DNA from: Rhodothermia bacterium
Lineage (GTDB): Bacteria > Bacteroidota > Rhodothermia > Rhodothermales > UBA2364
Direction: 5' to 3'
NCBI GenBank assembly: GCA_017303715.1
Contig: JAFLBZ010000004.1
Coordinates: 130,887 to 194,886, forward strand
Length of the DNA stretch: 64,000 nucleotides
Shown: positions 18,869-26,559 of the stretch, one piece after another
How positions within the stretch are numbered: position 1 is the stretch's first letter
Layout of the letters: each line of letters starts with the position of its first letter
Program-made: the position numbers and the translations under genes
Notes under the pieces: generated by a model
What the model was told of the DNA's origin: nothing
The model's input: the letters and a program-made list of their open reading frames with translations, nothing else
Databases searched by the model: none

Positions 18869-18892
18869 CTACTTTTTTGTTCCGCAAAACCC

Positions 18893-19669
18893 ATGTCATT
18901 GTATAACGGATTGATTTTTGCCTTACAGCAACCTGCCACAACGAATATCACCACCCAGCCTAACCCTGCCGCTTCGCCTTTAACGCAAACAAACAATATG
19001 CTGGACTTGGTTTGGTCTGGTGGGTGGGTCATGATCCCCATTATTATTGCGTCTTTGCTGGCCGTCTATGTATTCATTGAGCGCTTTATCCTCTACCGAA
19101 AAGCTGCGGCACATGAAAATTTCATCGAGTACATCCGCCGTTATTTGCAAGCAGGCGATGTTCGTGGAGCAATCAACTATTGTTCTACGGTCTCGAAACC
19201 CGTTGCACAAGTTGTCAAAAAAGGATTGGACAGAATTGGGCGTCCAATCACCGAGATTCAGGAAATTGTCCTTATCGAAGGACGCGACCAAGCCTACAAA
19301 TTAGAAAAACGCTTGGTATGGTTGGCAACTATAGCAGGCGTTGCCCCTCTCTTAGGATTTTTAGGAACTGTTTTGGGGATGGTCGAAGCATTTCAGTCAA
19401 TACAAAGCATGCAAGGCCAAGTCAATCCAAGCGTGCTTGCTGGTGGTATTTGGACGGCTTTGATCACCACTGTAGGCGGGCTTATTGTTGCGATCCCGAC
19501 CCAAATTGCATATAACGCACTTTTAGAACGCTATCATTATATCGTGAATCAAATGGAGCGCTTCTCCTCCGATTTTATTGATTTGCTTCAGGAGCCAGTG
19601 CCCACACTGGTTATGCCTCAGCAAACCACCCAACAATACCCATACCCCCAACAAAATCCGCCATACTGA
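18893..19669 (+). CDS. exbB: ExbB/TolQ/MotA proton-channel family protein
   Basis: 258 aa inner-membrane proton-channel subunit. Three hydrophobic segments: GGWVMIPIIIASLLAVYVFIERF (about 42-64), LATIAGVAPLLGFLGTVLGMVEAF (about 144-167, the conserved AGVAPLLGFLGTVLGM signature), and ALITTVGGLIVAIPTQIAYN (about 187-206). Together with ExbD it converts proton-motive force into movement of TonB or TolA. The ExbD gene starts one base after its stop. It is exbB rather than motA because of the partner. The proline/glutamine-rich C terminus is not conserved. Confidence 0.92.
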   Translation: MSLYNGLIFALQQPATTNITTQPNPAASPLTQTNNMLDLVWSGGWVMIPIIIASLLAVYVFIERFILYRKAAAHENFIEYIRRYLQAGDVRGAINYCSTVSKPVAQVVKKGLDRIGRPITEIQEIVLIEGRDQAYKLEKRLVWLATIAGVAPLLGFLGTVLGMVEAFQSIQSMQGQVNPSVLAGGIWTALITTVGGLIVAIPTQIAYNALLERYHYIVNQMERFSSDFIDLLQEPVPTLVMPQQTTQQYPYPQQNPPY

Positions 19670-19670
19670 G

Positions 19671-20099
19671 ATGAGCCGTTTTCATTTTTCTACCAATAAA
19701 CTCCGACCAATGGAGTCTTTTAGTCAGGCAGGTATGGCCGACATTACCATGTTGCTGCTCATTTTTTTCTTGTTGACGTCTAACTTCATCATCCAAAACG
19801 GGCTTCCCGTTAATGTACCAAAAGCCGAGGCCGGTACTCCAACGGACAGCGAGCGTTACTTGACGGTGATTGTAACGGAAAACAATGAGATTTATGTGAA
19901 CCAAGTTCAGGTAAAAGAAGAGGATTTGGTGGGCACGCTTAATGCAAACAAAGGAGACCTTCAAAAGGTCGTTATCCGAGCAGATGAAAAAGCAAAACAC
20001 GGGGTTGTAACCGCCGTTATGTCGGCGGCGGCGGCTTTAGATTTGAAGGTAGCGATTGCAACAGAACTACCCGAAGAGGTAACCGATACGGGCAATTAG
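19671..20099 (+). CDS. exbD: ExbD/TolR biopolymer transport protein
   Basis: 142 aa starting MSRFHFSTNKLRPMESFSQA at 19671, one base past the exbB stop, which fixes the start. A single N-terminal transmembrane helix carries the proton-binding aspartate in AGMADITMLLLIFFLLTSNFI, followed by a periplasmic domain with VVIRADEKAKHGVVTAVMSAA, typical of ExbD/TolR. It partners ExbB in a proton-driven envelope motor, probably serving the barrel and SPOR/TPR proteins encoded upstream. A strong terminator closes the unit. Confidence 0.92.
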   Translation: MSRFHFSTNKLRPMESFSQAGMADITMLLLIFFLLTSNFIIQNGLPVNVPKAEAGTPTDSERYLTVIVTENNEIYVNQVQVKEEDLVGTLNANKGDLQKVVIRADEKAKHGVVTAVMSAAAALDLKVAIATELPEEVTDTGN

Positions 20100-20137
20100 G
20101 CCACACCCCGAATATCGTATTTAACTTAAGCCAAACC

Positions 20138-20167
20138 AAGAGACCGGAAAGTTTTCCGGTCTCTTTT
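20138..20167 (+). terminator. Strong intrinsic terminator after exbD
   Basis: Perfect 13-bp stem (20138-20150 with 20153-20165) built on GAGACCGGAAA/TTTCCGGTCTC, with T-run on the plus strand. The convergent lipoprotein gene ends at 20167, so the hairpin probably also limits read-through from the other side. Confidence 0.9.
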
Positions 20168-20685
20168 TATTCAACCAACACATCGCCATAACTAACCATT
20201 TCACCTGTCAAACGATCAAAAATATACAACCTATGTAGGCCCTTGACCGTGGATACCGAGCCAGACGCAGAAAGTAGGCTGATGTCGAAATTGAAGGTGT
20301 ATGAACCCGGAAGGCCCGTCTGTGCAATTTCATCCAAGAGTGTAAAACGTCCTTGGTCGTTATAACCACGCAAAGTAAGGCCATTCGGTAGTTGATCTGT
20401 TGCCGTAACAATGACCGGAAGCGTCACGAAACCGGAAGAAATGGGATTCGGAAAAGCAGGATTAAAACGGACATAGCCCGTATAAAACGGAGCCGTTCGC
20501 CAGTCTGTTTTATCCTCTTCAATGGCAGTACCACTTGCATTTTTGAGCAACCCACCTCCCTTATCGGTTCGGGTAACACCCGCTGGTTTTTGAGATGCCT
20601 CACGGATAAACGTCTCTTGTAACCCCGTATCGCATTGTGTTATAAAAAGGGCCAAAACAAGGAGAACGAACGGTGAACGTTTCAT
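20167..20685 (-). CDS. Hypothetical lipoprotein
   Basis: 172 aa. A signal peptide with lipobox (MKRSPFVLLVLALFITQCD, Cys about residue 18) predicts a lipid anchor. After a polar linker the sequence RFNPAFPNPISSGFVTLPVIV and the later beta-rich region ending HRLYIFDRLTGEMVSYGDVLVE resemble a small immunoglobulin-like or sorting-type beta sandwich. The NPAFPNPIS segment recalls the FPNPFNP start of T9SS sorting domains but the rest does not fit well. Function unknown. It stands alone between the exbD terminator and a gene-poor region. Confidence 0.65.
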   Translation of the reverse strand: MKRSPFVLLVLALFITQCDTGLQETFIREASQKPAGVTRTDKGGGLLKNASGTAIEEDKTDWRTAPFYTGYVRFNPAFPNPISSGFVTLPVIVTATDQLPNGLTLRGYNDQGRFTLLDEIAQTGLPGSYTFNFDISLLSASGSVSTVKGLHRLYIFDRLTGEMVSYGDVLVE

Positions 20686-21073
20686 AGGAGACTGCGGTTA
20701 GATCGGCATTAATGGCCGTTTGCGTGATGGGTTGAAAAAGTCAGAACAATATTGCATAACAACAACTTAAAACTTTGAGCTTGGTCTTAAGTTTCACCCT
20801 TACCCATAATCTATAAACAAATTCCGTCAACTGTTTGTAAAGGGAATATTTCCAACTCATGGATTACAGCATACAAAACTTACTACGGAATATAAAGGTA
20901 CTCAGGTATCTTCCGAATAACCGGCGTTGTTGTATGACTCGGATTGAGAAAGAGGCGAAGCGCTGCACGTTTACTTCAAGGCAGAAAACAGAAACCATGA
21001 CCTATGGCAAATGCACCAATAACAAAGTTGTAACGCAGGATGAATCTGGGAAACTAGCGTCTGCAAACAAAAC
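20686..21073. other. Gene-poor stretch leading to the defence island
   Basis: 388 bases with no convincing gene. A frame from 20859 to 21110 gives an 83-residue peptide rich in Lys, Arg, Thr and Cys with no recognisable domain, probably non-coding. The region follows the lipoprotein promoter and precedes the recombinase remnant; upstream parts of that recombinase may have been here but are no longer readable. Confidence 0.5.
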
Positions 21074-21331
21074 ACGTATGACTCCTATCGTGCAGGCAGT
21101 GTACACATGATTTTGCGGAAAGCCGTTGACAAATCTGGGGTTAAACCTTATACTACTGTACATACGTTAAGACACTCATTTGCCCTACATTTGTTAGCCC
21201 AACGTATGGAATTACGGTATATTACAATCCCACTTAGGTCTTAAGCGAACCTAGACCACCGAGTTCAATACCCATTCACCGAGCGGACTATTGCCCAGTT
21301 TGTAAGCCCCTTGGAGACCTATAGACAATAA
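21074..21331 (+). pseudogene. Decayed tyrosine recombinase (C-terminal catalytic part)
   Basis: In frame from about 21074 the translation reads ...YRAGSVHMILRKAVDKSGV..., then TVHTLRHSFALHLLAQRMEL and RYIT, an obvious match to the XerC/XerD/integrase catalytic block with the HxLR motif. A frameshift near 21234 then gives LGLKRT, a stop, and TTEFNTH, which aligns with the family's LGHKSxxTTExYTH. The second catalytic His and the nucleophilic Tyr are replaced (Leu and Asn). The original frame resumes as SPLETYRQ before TAA at 21331, similar to the SPLD/NPLD tail of integron and Bacteroidetes integrases. Frameshift, internal stop and lost nucleophile mean it is dead. It abuts the cassette-like defence island. 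Confidence 0.75.
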
Positions 21332-21363
21332 GGATATTGCCGCAATATTGTGGCAAAACAGAT

Positions 21364-21373
21364 GTTGGCGGTA
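21364..21373 (+). other. Candidate recombination-site half (R'-like) at the start of the darTG module
   Basis: GTTGGCGGTA, preceded by GGCAAAACAGAT and by an odd palindrome ATATTGC-C-GCAATAT at 21334-21348. TTGGCGGT (21365-21372) is the exact reverse complement of ACCGCCAA at 23146-23153 just past darG. That is the relation expected between the first bases of an integron-type cassette and the R'' half of its own attC. Support is moderate because only eight to eleven bases match and the AAC-GTT core is imperfect. Confidence 0.4.
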
Positions 21374-21460
21374 AGCAGTACGAACCACGCTCCAAACAGA
21401 AATTGACCAAAAGAAAAATACAAAAATCGCCTGAACATAACTCAAACTAAAAAATAACTC

Positions 21461-21468
21461 TAACTTTG
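21461..21468 (+). promoter_or_regulatory. TAnnTTTG promoter box very close to the darT start
   Basis: TAACTTTG matches the Bacteroidota -7 consensus TAnnTTTG and ends four bases before the darT ATG. A transcript starting the usual few bases downstream would begin at or next to the ATG, giving a leaderless or nearly leaderless mRNA. No clear TTTG -33 box is seen upstream. Confidence 0.4.
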
Positions 21469-21472
21469 TGCT

Positions 21473-22096
21473 ATGCCTAAGTTGGACAAAATATATCTAC
21501 TTAGAATGACCCATATTGAAAATATACCTCATATTATTCAGTGTGGCATTACGCATTCTACTTCTACCAACGCAAATCCTAATTTCAAACCAATTGGGGA
21601 CAATAGCTTAATTTCAACACGAAATAATTACACATTAGATAACGGGAAATTATTGGGGGAGTATATTCCGTTTTATTTTGGTGTACGAACACCTATGTTG
21701 TATGTCGTACAAAATGGGTTCAATATGGTTGCCCCGACACGAGCAGAAGATATTGTGTATTGTGTTAGTTCCATTCAAAAAATAATCGACTTGAATTTAG
21801 ACTTCGTTTTTACTGATGGACACGCAGTTGATAGTTTTAGTTCTCAGTACACAAAGGAAGATATCCAAAATATTGATCGTTTAATAGACAAAAATGCCAT
21901 CAACGCCAAATATTGGAAAGACGAAAATGACCTTGATTTAAAGCGTAGAAAAGAGGCAGAGTTTTTGGTCTTAGGAGATATTGCAACTGACGGAGTTTTA
22001 GGTTATGTTACCTACAACGAAAATGCAAAAAAACGGCTCATTGACTTTGGAGCAGATGCTTCCAAAGTAGTTGTTAAACCCGAATATTATTTTTAA
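21473..22096 (+). CDS. darT: DarT-like toxin: DNA thymidine ADP-ribosyltransferase
   Basis: 207 aa, normal DarT (formerly DUF4433) length. Family landmarks: IYLLRMTHIENIPHIIQCGI at the N terminus; an Arg at residue 50 in SLISTRNNY; YIPFYFGVRTPMLYVV (the PFYF block); and the catalytic Glu163 in RRKEAEFLVLGDI near the NAD site. Known DarT enzymes ADP-ribosylate thymidine in single-stranded DNA and block replication; DarTG systems abort phage infection. The antitoxin gene follows after three bases. DNA here is AT-rich compared with flanking housekeeping genes, consistent with acquisition. Confidence 0.93.
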   Translation: MPKLDKIYLLRMTHIENIPHIIQCGITHSTSTNANPNFKPIGDNSLISTRNNYTLDNGKLLGEYIPFYFGVRTPMLYVVQNGFNMVAPTRAEDIVYCVSSIQKIIDLNLDFVFTDGHAVDSFSSQYTKEDIQNIDRLIDKNAINAKYWKDENDLDLKRRKEAEFLVLGDIATDGVLGYVTYNENAKKRLIDFGADASKVVVKPEYYF

Positions 22097-22099
22097 ATT

Positions 22100-23134
22100 A
22101 TGATACATTACAAAATAGGCAACTTATTGGAAAGCGAAGCAGATGCTTTGGTAAATACGGTGAATACCGTTGGGGTAATGGGTAAAGGCATTGCGTTGCA
22201 ATTTAAAAATATGTTTCCCAATAACTTCAAACAATATGCTGATGCTTGCAAAAACAAAGAATTAGCTATTGGACAGTTATTAGTTACAGAAGAAAAATCA
22301 CTGTTATTAGGAAAAAAAATTATTATCAACTTCCCTACTAAAACTAATTGGCGATTGCCCTCTGAATATGAATATATTGAAGTGGGACTCGTGGAACTCG
22401 TAAATATTATCAAAGAAAAAAATATAAAGTCAATAGCCATTCCACCACTTGGTGCAGGAAATGGGGGTTTAAATTGGAACAAAGTGAAACAGATTTTGGA
22501 AAAATATTTGACAGATATTGACTGCGATATCTATATCTACGAGCCAAATATCGCCATACAAGAAGTTATAAAAAAGGAAAGAGTGAAATTAACACCAGCA
22601 AGGGCAATGCTTCTTTCTGTGTTGTATGATTTAGTTCGTAATGGTGAATTTGCATCAGAGTTTGCCTCAGAAAAAATTGCTTATTTCCTACAAAGATTTG
22701 GTGCAAAAGATATTTTTAAATTAGAATTTCAACCAAATTTTTATGGGCCATATTCAGGAAAAGTAAAACATGTTTTGTATTATTTGAATGGAAGCTATAT
22801 AAAGGGGTATAGTTCAAAAGATAAAAAACCTTTTGAAGAATTAGAATTAATTCCTGATGCTGAAATAGAAGTAAACCATTTTTTAAGTAAACCTGAAAAT
22901 GAAAAATATAAAAATATTGTAGAAAAAACCAAATTGTTTTTAGCAGGATTTTATTCATCATTTGCGTTAGAATTAATTTCAACTGTAGATTTTATTATTT
23001 CGGAAAAGAATGCCAATACAGAAGAAAAGATTATCAAAGAATTAGAAAGTTGGAGTGACCGAAAGAAAACATTATTTACCAACCAAAAATATATTAAAAT
23101 AGCATTGAATAACTTAAATTTACATCTAAACTAG
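22100..23134 (+). CDS. darG: DarG-like antitoxin: macro-domain DNA ADP-ribosylglycohydrolase with C-terminal toxin-binding domain
   Basis: 344 aa. The macro domain spans about 1-155: IHYKIGNLLESEADALVNTVNTVGVMGKGIALQFK with the catalytic-site NTVNxxGxMGKGIA pattern, and SIAIPPLGAGNGGLNW for the ribose-binding glycine loop. The C-terminal region (about 165-344, RVKLTPARAMLLSVLYDLV onward) matches the DarG domain known to sequester DarT. The enzyme removes ADP-ribose from DNA thymidines and neutralises the toxin. Three bases separate it from darT, ensuring coupled expression. Composition is strongly AT-rich. Confidence 0.93.
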   Translation: MIHYKIGNLLESEADALVNTVNTVGVMGKGIALQFKNMFPNNFKQYADACKNKELAIGQLLVTEEKSLLLGKKIIINFPTKTNWRLPSEYEYIEVGLVELVNIIKEKNIKSIAIPPLGAGNGGLNWNKVKQILEKYLTDIDCDIYIYEPNIAIQEVIKKERVKLTPARAMLLSVLYDLVRNGEFASEFASEKIAYFLQRFGAKDIFKLEFQPNFYGPYSGKVKHVLYYLNGSYIKGYSSKDKKPFEELELIPDAEIEVNHFLSKPENEKYKNIVEKTKLFLAGFYSSFALELISTVDFIISEKNANTEEKIIKELESWSDRKKTLFTNQKYIKIALNNLNLHLN

Positions 23135-23145
23135 AAAAAGCCCGA

Positions 23146-23222
23146 ACCGCCAATATTGCATTTGTGTAAGTCGGGAAGATGTGCTAAATTAAATATCGGC
23201 AGTACCCAAAACGTTATATACC
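23146..23222 (+). repeat. Putative attC-like recombination site after darG
   Basis: Between darG and the panE-like gene. The left half is AACCGCCAATATTGC; its ACCGCCAA mirrors TTGGCGGT at the start of the darTG block. The right half is CCCAAAACGTTATATACC with the AAC-GTT core at 23210-23215. GTTATATACC (23213-23222) is the near-perfect reverse complement (9 of 10) of GGCATATAAC at the end of the panE-like gene. Internal stem complementarity is weak, so confidence is lower than for the next site. Confidence 0.5.
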
Positions 23223-23251
23223 ACTACAAAACAACTAAAATTTAGAAAAAA

Positions 23252-24181
23252 ATGACAAAAACAAAAATACTAATTGCAGGAATTGGAGGAGTTGGGGGCT
23301 ATTTTGGTGGAGTATTAGCTAAACAATATTTTAACAGTAACGAAATTGAAGTTTGCTTTTTTGCACGTGGACAGCACCTTGACGAAATTCAAAAAAATGG
23401 CTTAAAAATACTTAGCAACAAAGATGAATTTATTGCCAATCCTAAAATAGCGACTGACAATCCAAACGAAATTGGAATTGCTGACTTAATAATAGTTTGC
23501 ACCAAAAGTTATGATATTGAAAATATTATTAAACAGTTAAAGCCTTGCATAAATCAGAAAACATTTATACTTCCTCTACTTAATGGTGTTGACAACAAAG
23601 AAAAAATTCAAATTTTACTTCCAGAAAACACTATCTTAGATGGGTGTGTCTATATAGTTTCTCGTTTGAAAAAGCCGGGAATTGTTGAAAAAATTGGTAA
23701 TATTCAAACTTTGTATTTTGGTAAAGAAAATTTTATTAATGACCAATTAGAATATTTTAGATACATTTTTAACAATGCAAATATCGAAGCGACGCTTTCA
23801 CAGAATATCTCTTCAATAATTTGGGAAAAATTTATTTTTATCTCACCAACAGCAACTGCCACAACCTTTCTTGATAAAAATATCGGAGAAATTGTTTCTG
23901 AAAACCATATTGAAACCATCACAAAATTAATACAGGAAGTTAAACAAATTGCAAAAGCTAAAAATATTGACATTGCAGAGAATATAACGGAAATTACAAT
24001 AAACAAATTGAAGTCATTACCATTTGACGCTACGTCTTCGATGCATACCGACTTTAAAAACAAAGAATCTTTTAACGAATTAAAATCTTTAACAAAATAT
24101 GTAATTGAACAAGGAATAAAATATAATATTGAAACACCAACATATATTAAAGCATATAACAAAATAAAAAGTGGCATATAA
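23252..24181 (+). CDS. Ketopantoate reductase family protein (ApbA/PanE-like)
   Basis: 309 aa NAD(P)H-dependent dehydrogenase. The N-terminal Rossmann loop is ILIAGIGGVGGYFGGVLA (GxGxxG), then FFARGQHLDEIQKNGLKI, DLIIVCTKSYDIE and LPLLNGVDNKEKI (the conserved NGxxN). The C-terminal domain has IIWEKFIFISPTATATTFL and SSMHTDFKNKESFNELKSL, matching the catalytic Lys and the (S)SMxxDxxxxxxxE block of PanE. Family enzymes reduce 2-dehydropantoate for pantothenate/CoA, but many paralogues act on other 2-keto acids. It is very AT-rich and isolated from any pantothenate gene. Its stop codon lies inside the putative attC site, so it looks like cassette cargo. Confidence 0.88.
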   Translation: MTKTKILIAGIGGVGGYFGGVLAKQYFNSNEIEVCFFARGQHLDEIQKNGLKILSNKDEFIANPKIATDNPNEIGIADLIIVCTKSYDIENIIKQLKPCINQKTFILPLLNGVDNKEKIQILLPENTILDGCVYIVSRLKKPGIVEKIGNIQTLYFGKENFINDQLEYFRYIFNNANIEATLSQNISSIIWEKFIFISPTATATTFLDKNIGEIVSENHIETITKLIQEVKQIAKAKNIDIAENITEITINKLKSLPFDATSSMHTDFKNKESFNELKSLTKYVIEQGIKYNIETPTYIKAYNKIKSGI

Positions 24182-24313
24182 CACGGGTTTTGCGTCAGGC
24201 GGGGTGACGTGCAAACTTGGAGCTTTGAGCTTCTATTCAAGTTCAGTGCAGGTTGACAGTTTAGTGCTCCGAAACCTGCCCGAGCGCCAAGCCCCGTAAC
24301 GTTGTGTGCAACC
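24173..24313 (+). repeat. attC-like recombination site of the panE cassette
   Basis: The left end ATATAACACGGGTTTTGCG (from 24176) pairs with the right end CGCCAAGCCCCGTAAC (24285-24300) to make an imperfect long stem. The interior has further pairing (GGCGGG with CCTGCCC, GGAGC with GCTCC). The right end is AAC-GTT-GTGTGC, an R'-like core. The R'' half GGCATATAAC is complementary in 9 of 10 bases to GTTATATACC at the upstream cassette junction, exactly the relation expected for an excised circle. The panE stop codon is inside R''. Length about 130-140 nt, comparable with long attC sites such as Vibrio repeats. Confidence 0.65.
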
Positions 24314-24541
24314 CTAAAAAGGACGACACGAGCGACAGAAAACAAACAAAAAAATGAAAGACAAAATGCCAATGCTTCAGCAAAATCAAAAGAGCAGCAT
24401 CCCCACGCTCAAAACCGACCCAATGCAGCACATTTGCTTTTGCCCCAACGCACCGTGTGACAACAAACTCGGTCTGACAGAAAAAACAGGCATTTAAAAA
24501 ACTAACTTTGATAATTAAAAATTTAGCATAACAGACAACAA
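24314..24541 (+). other. Leader region of the type I restriction operon
   Basis: Non-coding or nearly so. A 47-codon frame (24354-24497) gives a Cys/Lys/Gln-rich peptide with no recognisable domain and no support beyond being open. Near its centre lies GCACATTTGC (24432-24441), a ten-base word that recurs just after hsdR. A promoter-like box is listed separately. Confidence 0.5.
24503..24510 (+). promoter_or_regulatory. TAnnTTTG promoter box for the hsdM operon
   Basis: TAACTTTG fits the Bacteroidota -7 consensus and sits 31 bases before the hsdM ATG, allowing a short leader. No convincing TTTG -33 element is seen about 19 bases upstream. Confidence 0.45.
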
Positions 24542-26143
24542 ATGAGCGATAATTTAGCATTAGAAAAAACCCTTTGGCAAGCAGCCGACAAACTCCGCAA
24601 CAACATGGATGCGGCAGAGTACAAACATGTTGTGTTGGGCTTGATTTTCTTGAAATATATTTCAGATGCTTTTGATGAACTCTATCAACAATTAGACGCA
24701 AACAAAAACGAAACAGGCGCCGACCCGGAAGACAAAGACGAATTCACTGCCGAAAGAGTATTCTACGTGCCACCGCAAGCTCGTTGGAAATGGCTACAAG
24801 GCAGAGCGAAACTACCAACTATCGGCAAGGACATTGACGATGCAATGGATAGTCTTGAACGAGACAATGCGTCTTTAAAAGGCGTTTTGCCAAAAGACTA
24901 CGCCCGGCCTGCACTCGACAAACAACGACTCGGTGAACTCATTGACCTGATTGGCTCAATCACCTTAAGCAAAGGCGGAGACGGGAAAGGCAAAGACGTT
25001 TTGGGATTTGTGTTTGAGTATTTCTTGGGGCAGTTCGCAGATGCTGAAGGCAAAAAAGGCGGACAATTTTATACCCCTGCCAGCATTGTAAAACTCTTGG
25101 TGGAAATGCTTGCCCCCGAAGCCGAAAAACGGGTGTATGACGGCTGTTGCGGAAGTGGTGGCATGTTTGTGCAAAGCGAAAAATTCATAGAACTGCACGA
25201 ACACCGCAAAGGCAAGATTTCCATTTTCGGACAAGAAAGCAATCCGACCACTTACAAGTTGGCAAAAATGAACCTCGCTATCCGTGGCATTGATGCCAAA
25301 ATAGAGTTAGGCGACACTTTAATGAACGACAAGTTCCCTGAACTGAAAGTAGATTACATCATTGCCAATCCGCCTTTCAACATCAGCGATTACAACATCA
25401 ATAAAGCCGAAACCCATAAATGGAAATATGGCGTTCCGCCAACGGGAAACGCCAACTATGCTTGGCTGCAACACTTTGTGAGCAAACTTGCACCTTTCGG
25501 AACGGCAGGAATTGTTTTGGCAAACGGCAGTATGAGTTCTGAAATAGCCACCGAAGGTGAAATCAGAAAAGCCATGATTGAAGCCGACTTGGTGGATTGT
25601 ATGGTGTCGCTGCCTTCGCAGTTGTTTTACAATACCCAAATTCCCGCTTGTTTGTGGTTTTTGGCTCGCAACAAAACCGAAACCACCAAATTCCGAAACC
25701 GAACCAACGAAGTACTTTTTATTGATGCTCGTGAATTTGGCTCAATGATTAGCCGAAAACAAAAGGAACTGAGTGATGAAGACATTGCCAAAATTTCAGA
25801 CACTTACCACCGATGGAGAAAATGTCTGAACCTTGATTCACTTGATAAAAATGATTTAAAAAGGGATAAATCAAGCCAATTATTTAATCAAAAAGATCAT
25901 ATTTCAGACTATTTTGACATTCCCGGCTTCTGCAAATCTGCCACTATCGAAGACATCCGCAAAAACAATTACATCCTGACCCCTGGGCGATACATTGACT
26001 TTAAAGAAGTGGAAGAAGACGGACAAGCATTTGAGGAGAAAATGCAGATGCTCACTTCTACTCTTTCAGAGCAAATGAAAAAAGCAAACGAGTTGGATGA
26101 AGCGATAAAAGTGAATCTTAAAAAAATCGGATTTGAACTATGA
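24542..26143 (+). CDS. hsdM: Type I restriction-modification DNA methyltransferase subunit
   Basis: 533-aa N6-adenine methyltransferase. The N-terminal HsdM helical domain ([20 protein letters not shown] and [18 protein letters not shown]) is followed by the S-adenosylmethionine motif [12 protein letters not shown] (about 197-208), the [20 protein letters not shown] block, and the adenine-methylation motif [13 protein letters not shown] (about 273-285). Methylates the host recognition sequence with HsdS, and forms the restriction complex with HsdR. The C-terminal coiled region (about 470-533) probably contacts HsdS. Its stop overlaps the next ATG by four bases, so it is translationally coupled to the HepT-like gene. 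Confidence 0.95.
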   Translation: MSDNLALEKTLWQAADKLRNNMDAAEYKHVVLGLIFLKYISDAFDELYQQLDANKNETGADPEDKDEFTAERVFYVPPQARWKWLQGRAKLPTIGKDIDDAMDSLERDNASLKGVLPKDYARPALDKQRLGELIDLIGSITLSKGGDGKGKDVLGFVFEYFLGQFADAEGKKGGQFYTPASIVKLLVEMLAPEAEKRVYDGCCGSGGMFVQSEKFIELHEHRKGKISIFGQESNPTTYKLAKMNLAIRGIDAKIELGDTLMNDKFPELKVDYIIANPPFNISDYNINKAETHKWKYGVPPTGNANYAWLQHFVSKLAPFGTAGIVLANGSMSSEIATEGEIRKAMIEADLVDCMVSLPSQLFYNTQIPACLWFLARNKTETTKFRNRTNEVLFIDAREFGSMISRKQKELSDEDIAKISDTYHRWRKCLNLDSLDKNDLKRDKSSQLFNQKDHISDYFDIPGFCKSATIEDIRKNNYILTPGRYIDFKEVEEDGQAFEEKMQMLTSTLSEQMKKANELDEAIKVNLKKIGFEL

Positions 26144-26556
26144 GCGAACACGACATCAGGTGGCAGCAACGCTTCGATAATTTCTTAAAAGCCTTTGCCC
26201 TTTTGGAAAAAGCGGTTTTGCAGCACCAAGAAAGCGGGCTTTCGGAGTTGGAAGAACAAGGGCTTATTCAACGCTTTGAATTTACCCACGAACTGGCTTG
26301 GAACGTACTCAAAGATTACTTTGAATATCAGGGCAACACAAATATTACCGGCTCAAGAGATGCCACACGCGAAGCTTTTAACAAAGGGCTTATTGAGGAT
26401 GGCGAAGGCTGGATGGAAATGATAAAAAGCCGCAACAAATCATCACACACCTACAATGAAGACACCGCAAAAGAAGTCGTTCAACATGTCACCGAATGGT
26501 ACTACGATTTGTTTGTGGCGTTTAAAGCGAAAATGACTTCCCTAAAACTTCCATAA
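26140..26556 (+). CDS. HepT-like HEPN protein (nucleotidyltransferase substrate-binding family, HI0074-like)
   Basis: 138 aa, all-helical. Features of the HI0074/HepT group are [19 protein letters not shown] near the N terminus, [20 protein letters not shown], and the HEPN ribonuclease-type motif RNKSSHTY (R-x4-H-x-Y, about 106-113). Family knowledge: HepT is a HEPN RNase toxin silenced when the partner MNT nucleotidyltransferase AMPylates it next to this motif. The partner domain here is the N-terminal part of the next protein, which is fused to HsdS. The ATG overlaps the hsdM stop, so this toxin-like gene is built into the restriction operon. Confidence 0.87.
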   Translation: MSEHDIRWQQRFDNFLKAFALLEKAVLQHQESGLSELEEQGLIQRFEFTHELAWNVLKDYFEYQGNTNITGSRDATREAFNKGLIEDGEGWMEMIKSRNKSSHTYNEDTAKEVVQHVTEWYYDLFVAFKAKMTSLKLP

Positions 26557-26559
26557 ACC

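Noticed and set aside
20859-21110. 83-residue open frame as a gene
   Set aside because: Low-complexity Lys/Arg/Thr/Cys peptide with no domain or ribosome-binding site; it ends inside the recombinase remnant, which is the better reading of that region.
24354-24497. 47-codon leader ORF before hsdM
   Set aside because: No recognisable motif, no ribosome-binding site, and situated in what looks like non-coding cassette leader sequence.
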